A DNA stretch of 64,000 nucleotides, taken from contig MNCI01023765.1 of the NCBI GenBank assembly GCA_015680685.1, positions 345,264-409,263 on the forward strand, in the 5' to 3' direction. The translations under genes and the position numbers were made by a program. Every line of letters starts with the position of its first letter. Positions within the stretch are counted from its first letter, which is position 1. This document shows, piece after piece, positions 22,865 to 33,287 of the stretch. The stretch is from Gnetum montanum (taxonomy: Eukaryota; Streptophyta; Gnetopsida; Gnetales; Gnetaceae). The notes under the pieces were generated by a model. That model did not search any database. It had not been told where the DNA came from and was given only the letters and a program-made list of their open reading frames with translations.

Positions 22865-23973
22865 CTAAGTGGCATATGGAGGAGAAAGTGGTGGATCATT
22901 TCCACCCTTACTGCTAGGGCTGCCAATGTCTCCTGAGACCTAGAATGCAACAACATATAGCTAGTTAGTAACCTATTGCCAAAATCATGACTTGAAATAA
23001 AAACTAAAACATAAAATATATCGAACCTATGGAGATTTTGGCTCCATTACTTTTGGGGTAAATGAGAAAGGCCTTCCTCCAAATGATGGAGGATCTAGTC
23101 CTCTATCATGTTGACCTAGTCAACATCCCCAAGATCAATGCTAGAAAGAATGCTAGTCCTTTCTATAGGAGTCCAAGTAGGAGGCTCTTAGGTAGCAGTA
23201 GTTGTAGAGGTCTCACTTGCAGAAGTGGTAATCTGAAGAGTAGGGGATTGCTCCAGTAAGATAGTACTTTCAAAAAGCTGATAAGAACTCTTCACCTAGA
23301 TCCCTTGGATGAACATCTCTCTCTTATGTTATTCAACTGAATTCTCCTTGAGATACTTTAGGTAGGCCCCATGATTTGCCTTGTAATGTTTCTTGTGAAC
23401 CTTTCGTGTCTTATCCTACTTTAGGGCCCAAGTGTAGTGATCCTTCCAATCCTTAACCTTTTGGGAGATGAGGTCCATTTTCATACATTGTTCCACCATC
23501 TTTGGTAGGGCTAAAACTTGGGCTTTTACAAAGGCCTTATAGTTTCAAAGATCTCTAATCATATCCTCTTGCCATTAAGTCCTTTCCCTTAAAGCCATAA
23601 CTTCCTTTTGTAGGGATTTATTGGACCTTTCTAGCTCTTATGAAGTTTTTGCACATGACATTGCTAAATCAGTAGTAGTCTCATACAACTTCATAGGTAC
23701 ACTAGATATATCAAAGGGAAGCTTATGCAAAGAATCTATCTCCATGTATTTTTTGGGATCCCATTCCACAAAAAGCACTACACAAGCATAAAATACAACC
23801 ATAAAACATAATGCACAATTCAAGATAGGCATAATGCAAGCAAAGCCCATGGCTAAATCACATAAAATAAAATCCTTATCTATGTCAGGTGCAACTTGAT
23901 GTAATCGATTGATGATGTCCTTAGCCATCCCATACATGAACTCCACTTTTTTTGGAGTCTCTACCCATGGTTT
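22865..23973 (-). pseudogene. Antisense spliced gene of O1, C-terminal exons
   Basis: Read on the minus strand: the rest of exon d (23973-about 23874; MYGMAKDIINRLHQ), an intron of about 96 bp ending TTGTGTAG, exon e (about 23777-23027), an 87-bp intron (23026-22940, GTTCGA...TTCTAG) and exon f (22939-22865, 75 bp) ending ACT-TAG. Exon e includes FVEWDPKKYMEIDSL, a helix-rich stretch (LERSNKSLQKEV, KMVEQCMKMDLISQKV) and near its end a block like GDVDWVNM.ED.ILHHLE. Exon f reads GDIGSPSSKGGNDPPL. The same last intron and last exon occur in O2 and O6. Function is unknown. In-frame stops are mostly TAG, so it is a pseudogene. Confidence 0.7.
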
Positions 23974-23978
23974 CACAT
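23974..23978. repeat. Target site duplication CACAT, left copy (E)
   Basis: CACAT stands immediately before the TGATGAA start of the left LTR of E and recurs exactly at 32669-32673 after its right LTR. Confidence 0.92.
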
Positions 23979-24804
23979 TGATGAATTGTGGTTTGCCAGG
24001 CCTCAATATCGGGTATGTGATATCGTAGCCTGGGTGCAATATCATATACACAATATCATGATTCTTGTGTTAGCCTATAAATATAGCACTCAAGTGCATG
24101 GTATGGAGGTCATTAGTTAGTCATTAGAAGTCAAGAGTCTTTTTGTTCATTTTCAGTTCTTTTCCCAAGTGCATGCCTACATTGTGGTGCTTGTAATTGT
24201 ATAGAACTTTTGTTCAAGTGTGACATACTTGGACATGCACAAAAATGGTAAGAAAGATCGAGATTACTCCATAATTGCAGCATTCACTTAGCTTTAATTG
24301 TTTAATTGTTGATTATTTATTGTTATTTTCTTAGTTAATATTTCTTTTACCATCATTTACTATTCCTGTTGTTAACGTGGAATGAGTATGTCTTAATCAC
24401 AAACATTTAAGTGTAACTACGTGGTAACCTAGTAGCATATCTAGTAGTTCCTCAAGTAATGTGCACTTGGTAATCCCAGAAGTAGTACATAAAGTCCAAG
24501 ATGTGTACAAATGATTAAGGATAGATGCTCATTGCAGTTAGGCTAGCTTAGATTTTTCTTCCTATTTCTTATTAGTCTACTCAAGCATTTCTCATTATCT
24601 TTAGGAGTAGCATAGTATTAGAAATCACATCATACACCTCACTCTAGACTAAACCATACATGACAAAGCAAATACTAGTCTAGATGGGAAGACAGTGAAC
24701 TGCAGTCAACATATAACTATTAGTTTGTTCACGGAGTTTGACTAAATCGCGTGTACACACTTGTATTTGTATAGTTGAGCATATGGGTACCTCGCCAGTC
24801 ATCG
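23979..24804 (+). repeat. 5' LTR of E
   Basis: It starts TGATGAATTGTGG and ends CAGTCATCG (usual CA mutated to CG). U3 begins with repeated ATATC units, then a TATAAATA box at 24076-24083. It is the same length as the 3' LTR at 31843. Confidence 0.92.
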
Positions 24805-24805
24805 T

Positions 24806-24823
24806 TGGCACCATTGCCGAGGA
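24806..24823 (+). promoter_or_regulatory. Primer binding site of E (tRNA-Asp type)
   Basis: TGGCACCATTGCCGAGGA follows the LTR end by one base and resembles the tRNA-Asp complementary sequence TGGCGCCGTTGCCGGGGA. Confidence 0.9.
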
Positions 24824-25489
24824 TGGTGCTAGTTATCTAGATTAGTTATATCATAAAAGATCATTGTAACAAAGTATTAATAATATATCTTTTATAAAAG
24901 AGATTAAATTCAATTAAGTCACACACAATTCATAAAAATATCTCTCTCACAAGACAATGGTAATGCAACATCTAGCAAGGAAATTCATTGGAGAGGCAAT
25001 GCAATTTATGAAGAAGAAGAATTTTGGAGTAGTTAATATTATGTAGGAGTCTCATAAGTTCATGGACATCCCTGTGATACTTAAGGACTCTTGTCATCCA
25101 ATTGGGACACCTCTACTAAGGATTGGACATCTCCTAGAACAAGGGCACCCGTAAGGCCTGGGACCTTCTTAATGGTTAGTAAGAATACATCTGGGGATGA
25201 TTGGGAGACTTACAAAAGTTATGATGAGTCTTCTAGTTTCCTCTTTTCCTCTTCTCTCTCAATGTTAGGTCGTAACACAGATGAATATTCCTGAAGGGGT
25301 CGGTGTAGCAATAAAAATTGAACCCACAGGCAAAATCAGGAATGCCAACATGAACATAGGCAAGATCATCCTCACTCACAAATTTACAAGTTATTTAGAG
25401 ATGATTTTTCCCTACTAGCCACTAAGAGCCTAATGCATATAATAAAGGCTATTTAAATATCCTACAAGCATCATAAGGAAAGTCATCTA
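24824..25489 (+). other. Leader of E, non-coding or decayed
   Basis: No family could be recognised. A 67-codon frame at 25091-25294 is Ser/Thr-rich and lies where N1 has its gag leader ORF, but I see no clear similarity. Confidence 0.4.
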
Positions 25490-27150
25490 CCTAGACTTGA
25501 TTTAAACAACTTTTCCAAGTTCTTAGGAGGCTATGATTTAGATCAGCAACATCATTTACAAGTCTTCTATGATACTTGTGCATGGAACAATATTGATAAT
25601 CGGTGGAAAATACTTAAGCTCTTTTCTATGATACTTTTTGGTCAAGAAAAAGTATGATATAGGTCTTTAAAGTCGAAATCAATTCACTGTTGGCCCACAC
25701 TAGTAGAACTCCTCAATGAAAGATATCAAACTTGTGCAAGAGTGTTAGCCTTGAGGAAACAAATCCAAGAGTGGAAACAAGGGAAACATGAACCCTTGGA
25801 CATGGCCTTAGAGAGATATTACTCATTATTAAACAAATTCCTAGGCCATGGGTTCTTCAAGGAAGGGCTAATGTGCCACATCATGGATGGGCTCCATAAT
25901 GAAACAAGGGAGACCCTAGAAATGTATGCCCAAGGTCAACTATATGAACTATAAACCCACCAATTCCAAGAGCTTATTAAGTGGGTAGCAAAAGAAGAAG
26001 GAGAAATAGCTAAATGGGAGAATGTTGAAAGATCTCAATAGGACCAAACTATTAAAATAACAAAGGTCTATAATCATGAAGAGGAGAAGTCAGCTCACCT
26101 CAAGGAGGTGGAACCATCCCCATCTTTGCCAATACTAAAATTACTAGATGAAATCAAGGTAAATATTAGTCAGATGATAGAATGGGTACATGAAAAATGC
26201 AAAGAATATGCAAACATTATCAAAGGTAAAACCATGCAAGATCACTCTAACAACCAAAACAAATAGAGGATACGAAATCGAGAAATAGGATAGAACACCA
26301 TTTGACAATTGGAAAGAAGGGCTGAAGGAAATAAGAATAGGATCCCAACTATGAATTAGAAGTATCAATGCAATTTTTTCCTATATGATCATCCCAAAGG
26401 CCAATGCCCAATCTTGTCACATCTACATAAGCATTGAGGAAGAATGCTACATCCAAATTTTGTACAAAAGTACTATGTTCAACCATAGTGGCAAAACCCC
26501 CAGTTGTGGGGGAGACCATCGCCAAACTGGCCTTAACCTTCATATGCCTCAACACCAAGTGCTTATTATGTTCAACAACCTATTACTCCAATTGGATCAA
26601 CATTCTCTTCTTCACCTCATCGTTATCATTCTCTCGAATACTATCAACCCATGTCCTCTCTCACAAGATTGCCACCTCTTGTTCTTTACACTTCTCCTTG
26701 CTCTCAATATTCTCATCCTTCACCTCCTTCTACATCGTCATCAGTAGTACCAGAAGGTTTTGGACCATAGCACCAACCAATGAACATTACTTGTTCTACT
26801 ACTTTCAATAGTAGTGGGAGTCCTCCACAATGTCAAAAGTGTCCTTTCTTTAGGCATGGCCGTAGGAAGAGACAACATGATTTTGAAACCATTGCATCCT
26901 CTAACTCAACACAAGCCCAACACTATGATGCATGTTCCTCTTCAAACTCAAAACCTCTTATTACCTTATCCAGGCCCCCAATCAACACTCCAACAACCAT
27001 GTAGCCCAATGAATATAACAATGTGGGGAGACATATTGATCCTTGCATACCATCCTATGGTCATGGGTGCCATAGTGGGTTAGCTCCTTATCACATGACC
27101 ACATTTTATAATCTACCCGACTATGCCTACTTTAATCAAGTGTGTGAATC
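25490..27150 (+). pseudogene. Gag of element E (decayed)
   Basis: At 25742-25954 the protein reads LRKQIQEWKQGKHEPLD and, later, MDGLHNETRETLEMYAQGQL, aligning with the N1 gag (LRKQIQGWKQGTHEPLD, LRYETRRTLGTYAQGRL). Upstream, from about 25490, an F.GGYD.D...HLQ.F.D.C.W pattern is visible through stops. A Cys/His cluster near 26830-26880 (CQKCPFFRH) sits where the zinc knuckle is expected. Many stops and frameshifts are present. No protease motif was found after it. Confidence 0.75.
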
Positions 27151-28689
27151 CTAATTTGGGTACATTCTTGCCACCACACCAAAAGATACCTAGTGGTTTG
27201 GATATGAAAGGTTCCTAATATTTCGAACATGCATGGATCCAAACTTTTCATTTATTAATTCTTGCCATGATCCAAGGTTTAGTCATAGGGGATACCCCCC
27301 ATTCTAACAAGTAGAATTAGTAAATGTTTTTCTTTTTCTTTGGTTTATAATTTTTCGTTTTCTAATTTTTCATCTTTCAATTTTTCATTTTATCTTTTTG
27401 AGGGTGATCTCATTTGTGAATAAAATACTCATGTGACCTATCGGTTGAGGTGTTGTTCTATTTTATCAAGTCATAAGTGACTAATTATTTGGATAGTGAG
27501 CCCACAACATCCACCCACCCATTTTATTAATAGGAGGTTCTACTCTAGGTATGATGATATTCTTGTTATCATTAAAACTTAAAGTAACTTTGTACTTATT
27601 ATGCCTAGAGTGAAGAGTGATAGACTAAGAGGAAATGGCAAGGGTGTGACATCACGGGGACTTGTGGATTATCTTTTGTGACATCTGTATGTGCTATCAT
27701 GTAGCTTGGTTGTACTAAGATCCTTGTAGATTTAACAAAAAATGGGAGTAAGAGTTGTGATAAAGAAACTTAATAAAGGAACTCAATGCTATTCTAGAGG
27801 GTCCCATTGGAAAGACATACACCCATGCTTGAATGTTGGTGGCCTCTCTAGATTCCTGTTGAGAAATATAAAGAACAAAAGTGGCTAGAAGAAGAAAAAA
27901 AGAAAAGAAAGAAGAAAAAAGAAAATATGAAGAAAAATGTGCCACAGAAAAATTCAAATCACTTCTCCATTGTGCAAAATTCCAAGTGATTGTACATCTT
28001 TCTATCATGATGCTCTTATGATTATCTATCATCAAGGTGAAACAATGCGATGTCACTAATTAGAGGTATAGACTTGGTTTTGATCTTGAAGAAAAAGGCT
28101 AATGGTACCTTAATCATGCACAACACTTTGGATTCATTGTCCCCAGGGAAAGTTATCTTACACCGTAATCTCTACAATCCCTTCTACAATTCCTCTCATC
28201 TCACAGTCTAAGTATTTCTAACTTGTGTCTTGTATGGCATAGAATTCTTACCTCATTACGGTGGTATTTAACATGTGTGTGTTTTGTTGCACTGGTGTAG
28301 ATTATATTTAATCCTTCTAGTGCCTACAGACATTTTAAGGTGTGGTTATGCAAGGACATGATAGCTTGGAACCTGCTTTGGGGAGGACCCACTTGCATGA
28401 GTTTTGTAATTTGTACTTGTTGCACACCACCACATCATCTTATACCCTTCGAGTACTGCATTGCTAAATTTATTCTTTGCATTATCATCATTTTAACTAA
28501 ACATTTCTTTGCATCACTACATGTCGTTTTTCCTCACCCTATTCAAGAACTTCATTGTATGATTCCACTTCATTACATTTTTGGTGCCTTAATGTCCACT
28601 TGACAGTACCCCAAACCTTTCAAATCTACCTCAAATCCTTCATTTTTGGCTGTGAAAACTTGAAAATTTATCAATTTTACTAAGTATCC
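27151..28689 (+). other. Non-coding middle of E
   Basis: It is AT-rich with pyrimidine- and purine-rich runs. I see no protein family, despite this being where protease and pol would normally be. A few short open frames show no family features. Confidence 0.5.
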
Positions 28690-29337
28690 TATTTTGGAAG
28701 GGACGTGATATTGGGTACCCAATATTGGGTCTGACGTGATATCGGGTACCTGGTATTGGGTCTGATGCGATATTGGATCCGCGCTATTGCATACATGATA
28801 TTATGTCAATAAAACTTATATATTTAGGGCCCCCATGCATGTAGAAGTCATTTTCAACTATTGATGTGAGGGGAGTTGTAATTTTCTTCCACGATTTTTC
28901 TTGCTTTGCATACTTACCATTTAATTGTCAATATCTCGCTTGTTAATGCTATGATTTTCCTTTCGATTCAACCTACTTAAACCCAGAGTGTTTAACTCAG
29001 TCATGAGGGAGGGGTACACTCTAATTTGTGCATAACTTTTTCAAAATTTGCTATCGCCCAAAGGATATCATAGAGGTAAGAAATATTAAGAAATTTTAAG
29101 AACTCATGCCAAACTAATTTTCTTCCTTCACCCAGATCATGTAAATTATTATTGAAGTCACCTAATCAAATTGGGCCTGACATTAAAACTTTTAGGGAAA
29201 TTTCCTTGAAAAATTTTGAACTTTGAAATCACACTAAGCAAGAATTAAAAATTTATTAAAGGTAATGAGTAAGGTATAAAATAATTAAACTTTGTTAAAT
29301 GACCTTACTAACAATTGATCTTGGTGTGATTACAGAT
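28690..29337 (+). promoter_or_regulatory. U3-like region inside E upstream of the sense ORF
   Basis: Between 28708 and 28802 there are repeated GATATTGGGTACC/GATATCGGGTACC units like those at the U3 ends of the LTRs, followed by a TATATATTT element near 28818-28826. The downstream sequence differs from the E LTR. It ends with a pyrimidine-containing GTGATTACAG directly before the ATG of the next ORF, resembling a splice acceptor. It could be an LTR remnant of another element or an internal promoter. Confidence 0.45.
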
Positions 29338-31842
29338 GGCTCATAAACGAGGACAATAGGGAGGACCCTCTCAAGGTGTAGCCAAATGTCCAAGGAGAGG
29401 TAGAGGCCAAGGACCTTCCATAGAGTATGAAAAACAAGAGGCACAATCATTTAGCATTCATCAAGAAACCCTTGTTACTACACAATTTTATCAAGTAGAA
29501 AGTGGAGAGGGTAAGGTACCTGAACAAGGACAACATCTCACATTGTCCCTAGAATGTGTTCAGGCCATTCGGTAAAAGCCCACATCTACTGTAGTGATAA
29601 TGGAACTTAATTCTGGACATTTTACCAAATTTTCCCCTAAGTTGGTCAAAGATCAACTTAAAGGATCTCCACTATGGCCTGTCCTCTTGAAAAGTGGAGA
29701 ATAGTATTTGGGGAAAACTTATCAATTTTGGCATAATAAAGAGGAAGGCACCACTACTGACATTGGTGGAATTTCAGTTGATTTCTTTGTAAAGGCCATT
29801 ACAGAAGTTTTGAAGCTTCTAAATACAGATCCCAAAGTTGCTCATTTATCCACCTGCTCCGATGTTGATGCATGAAAAGTATGGCTAAAGAGGGCGTATG
29901 ACAAAGAAGACAAAACATATGAAGAACTAATCCTTGAGGAGAGAATTTATTTCAAAATTGGAACCTATCACATATTCCCAATGAGGGGACTAAATAGGAT
30001 CTCTACCTTTGCGACTAGAGGAAGTGTAATCTTGATAGGCAAGGTTGATTGTAATTTTCCCCATTTGCATCTAACAGAAATATTGAGGCGGTTCAAAGAA
30101 TGCAAGATAGAAAAGTTTTCATTGCCCTTTCCATGTCTAATTAGGAAGTTGTGTTGGCATGTTGGAATTCTGGGGTACACTAATGATGTCCTCAGAAAGG
30201 CTCAAAATGCTTCATATGCCAAATTACTAAAGCCACTGGCACTAAAAAAAGATGTTGGTGAGACACTAGAGCTTGAATAGGAGTAGATGGTTGGGCCCAC
30301 TACACCTCAAACAACAGGGCCTAGCCAACTTCCAGATATGAGGCTTAGTCAACAATAAGAAGCAGGGCCCAACACACAGCCCATGAGCTAGTAGGACCAA
30401 CCACCACTGCCACCACAAGATCACCAACTGTCAATGAGCCATTTCAGGGCCATCATAGAAATGGTCAGTTGGGGAAGTTGCAATGAGGCCAATCTCTTCG
30501 AGGTAATTGACGATGCTATATAGCCCACCATCTAAATCGTTCATGCAAGGGGCATGGTCTGGATACAAATAGGAGGAGGGGAGTCACATTGGTCACAATA
30601 GATTTCTGGGAATGCTACATCATTTCAAGTACAATTAGAAACTAGTGTTGTCATGCAATACTAGGATGTAGGTGGAGTAGCAGAAGTGGTCGCAGACCAC
30701 ATCAAATAGTTATTTAACATCCCTGTTGTGCCACTGATAGATCTCACAAGAGCATGTGATGCTCAAGTTTTAGCTTATACCTAGATGACTCTTATGGATC
30801 ATGAGGATGCTTTGGATCATTTTCTACAAATAGGACAAGTAATAACGCCCTTGTTTGACATCCCACCAGATGTTACAATAGCACAATTAGACCTCATTTC
30901 CATGAAGGGAAAGTTGGTTATGGTTGATGTTAGGGCTGAACATATAAAAGATGAGTTGAGAAGACTCCAGGAGAAGTTCATTGCCCTACTAGCTGCACAG
31001 TGGGATCCATCCCAACTTATTCCAATTGATCAACTAGAATTATTTAGGATAGAGTAACTAAATAAATTATTAGAGGAGAATAAAAGGGTAGTAATGGAAA
31101 AGGATAAGGTAGATTGGGATGCTTTGAAAGCACATGCTCAAACATATGCACATGTAATAAGCACTCAAAGCTTTATAAGAAGAAAATAAACTCCTTACTG
31201 CCAAAAATATTTGGTTGACAACAATTGAAAAACAAAAGAATGTTCTCTAGGAAAGTTTTTAGGAAATGCGAGAACAACTAATAAGAGTCAACCAGGATAT
31301 AAGTCGCTTAGCTAGAGAGAAAAAACCCTCTCAATTGAGGAGCTATGCATCATGCATTAGAAGACGACCATTGAAATAAGCATGTGACAAAATGAAGCTA
31401 AGCAACATGAAAAATTGAAGGAGCATTTTTGGGATTAGGTGGGATGTATAAAGAGATCATTGAAAAAGAGATCTATATGGCTAAGACCCACATCAACTCT
31501 TTTAGTGCTCAAAACATTGACTGGCAGGCCATATTGGACACTTACGCCTTCGTCCATCAAGCATAATTAAAGAGTTGAGACTTGCAGATCTAGGATCTCA
31601 TAGAATACATGGAGTTGGCAAACCTACAGTATGCCAACTTGGCCATGTTAACAGCAGGATGCCCAAGGACTGAGTTGGAAAAGCAGGTAGCTAACACCTA
31701 CGCCAAATATGAAACAAAGTTTACTGAATTAGAGGTGGTAAAAGCTAGCTACTAAGGTTAAAAGGATGTTATAGAAAATTTGGCTTGATAGCTCATAGAT
31801 TATCAAGAATTTAGAGACAAAGCCAGAACCTATGAGGAGGAA
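29338..31842 (+). pseudogene. Long sense additional ORF of E, unknown function
   Basis: Read through scattered stops, mostly in one frame, about 830 codons run from ATG-GCT-CAT-AAA at 29338 to the 3' LTR. The N-terminus is Gly/Arg/Gln-rich (GGPSQGVAKCPRRGRGQ). A globular-looking middle part follows (open at 29981-30280: KIEKFSLPFPCLIRKLCWH), then a Pro/Gln-rich linker, a helical block (30785-31057, with AAQWDPSQLIPIDQL) and a long charged helix-rich tail, probably coiled coil (TELEKQVANTYAKYETKF). The last codons are encoded by the PPT (Glu-Glu-Glu) and the stop overlaps the LTR start. Stops are mainly TAG. I do not recognise a domain. Additional ORFs are known in Tat-lineage elements. Confidence 0.65.
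31834..31842 (+). promoter_or_regulatory. Polypurine tract of E
   Basis: GAGGAGGAA lies directly before the TGATAAC start of the 3' LTR, the expected place of the plus-strand primer. Confidence 0.8.
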
Positions 31843-32668
31843 TGATAACTATTTGTGGCATAGTACATCAAAGCTACCATATTGGTTACACGATATCGGG
31901 TACACAATATTATAGCCTAGGTATGATATCATGATTCCTATGTTAGACTTTAAATATAACACTTAAGTGCATGGGATGGAGGTCATTAGTTAGTCATTAG
32001 GAGTTGAAGTCTTTTTGTTCATTTTCAATTCTTTTGCCAAGTGCATGCCCACAGTATGATGCTTGTAATTGTATAGAACCTTTGTTCGAGTGTGACGTAC
32101 TTAGAGACAATTGGCAATAAATATTGAGATTACTCCATCATTGCAACATTCACTTAACTTTACTTATTTAATTATTAATTATTATTTTTTTAGTTAATAT
32201 TTCTTTTATCATCATTTACTATTCCTGTTGTTAACATGCAATGAGTACGTCTTAATCATGAACATTTAAGTGTAGCTATGTGGTGACCTAGTAGTAGTGC
32301 CTTGAGTAATGTATGCTTGGTAATCCCAGAAGTAGTACATGAAGTCCAAGATGCATACAAATGGTTAGGGATGAATGCTCATCGCACTTAGGTTAGCTTA
32401 GATTTTGCTTCCTATTGCTTATTATTTTACTCAAGCATTTCTCATTAACTTTAGGAGTAGCATAGTATTAGAAATTACATTATACACCTCACTTTGGACT
32501 AAACCATACATGACAAAGAAAATACTAGTTCAGGTGGGAAGACATCGAATTGCGATCAATGTATAACTATTTAGGTGCCACAAGTAGTCTGTCCATGGAG
32601 TTCGATCGGATCAGGTGTACATGTTCGTATTCATATGGTTGAGCGTAAGGGTATCTCACCACTCATCA
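31843..32668 (+). repeat. 3' LTR of E
   Basis: It starts TGATAACTATTTGTGG and ends ACCACTCATCA, with a length of 826 bp. It is collinear with 23979-24804, for example the shared GGAGGTCATTAGTTAGTCAT block. TSD CACAT follows. Confidence 0.92.
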
Positions 32669-32673
32669 CACAT
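32669..32673. repeat. Target site duplication CACAT, right copy (E)
   Basis: It is an exact copy of 23974-23978. The antisense gene reading frame continues when E and one copy are removed. Confidence 0.92.
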
Positions 32674-33287
32674 GAATCTTAGGGACGAGAGCTTGTGTTG
32701 ATGGTTCAGGAACTACTGTAAGCATAATAATCATAAAAAATTAGGATGATGATCAAAGATAAATAATGAGATATAACGAAAATATTAAGGCATGGGCATA
32801 CTTGGCCTCTTCTTTTCCTCTTCCTCCTCTAGGATGATGATGGGAGAGGTACGTGGTACCGCCTCACCAAACAAGGCATCTAGATCATCTATACCTATGT
32901 TGGTAAATCATTCAACTATAGGTTGCTTTAGGAGTGCCTCTTCTGCATGCCTTTGTACTAGCTTTGCAATAGCTTGGGTTGCAATAGCCTAATGCTTGTC
33001 TACAATGATAGCACATAGAAAACTAGTTAACACATGAAACCAAAAAGTAGTCATAAACTTTAAAACATGAAATAACCAAATTTAAACAAAGTATACTTGC
33101 AACTACTTATTGTGATGGCCTAAGCTGAAGCTTAAGCTTCTTTGAGGTAGGCTAGTCTAATGTTAGGGGTGCCTCCTCCATAGGCCTCTTGAGTTTCTCA
33201 AAAGGCATGTCATGTGGTGGGGTGTTGATCTTGGGATAACTAATGTAGCACAAGATAATAACTAGCTCCACTATGATGAGAACAAGC

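Larger units (their letters stand above)
23979..32668 (+). mobile_element. Complete Tat-like LTR element E lacking pol (8,690 bp)
   Basis: E has two LTRs of exactly 826 bp (23979-24804 and 31843-32668), TSD CACAT, a tRNA-Asp-like PBS and a polypurine tract next to the 3' LTR. Internal content is a decayed gag in the 5' half and a long sense ORF of unknown function in the 3' half; no protease, RT, RNase H or integrase could be read. By eye the LTRs differ at roughly one position in eight, mostly transitions, so the insertion is old. It lies inside exon d of the O1 antisense gene. It must have relied on enzymes supplied in trans, unless pol was lost after insertion. Confidence 0.92.

Noticed and set aside
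28690-29337. A complete extra LTR inside E
   Set aside because: No TGATGA/TCATCA ends, no TSD and no second copy in the window; kept only as a U3-like region.
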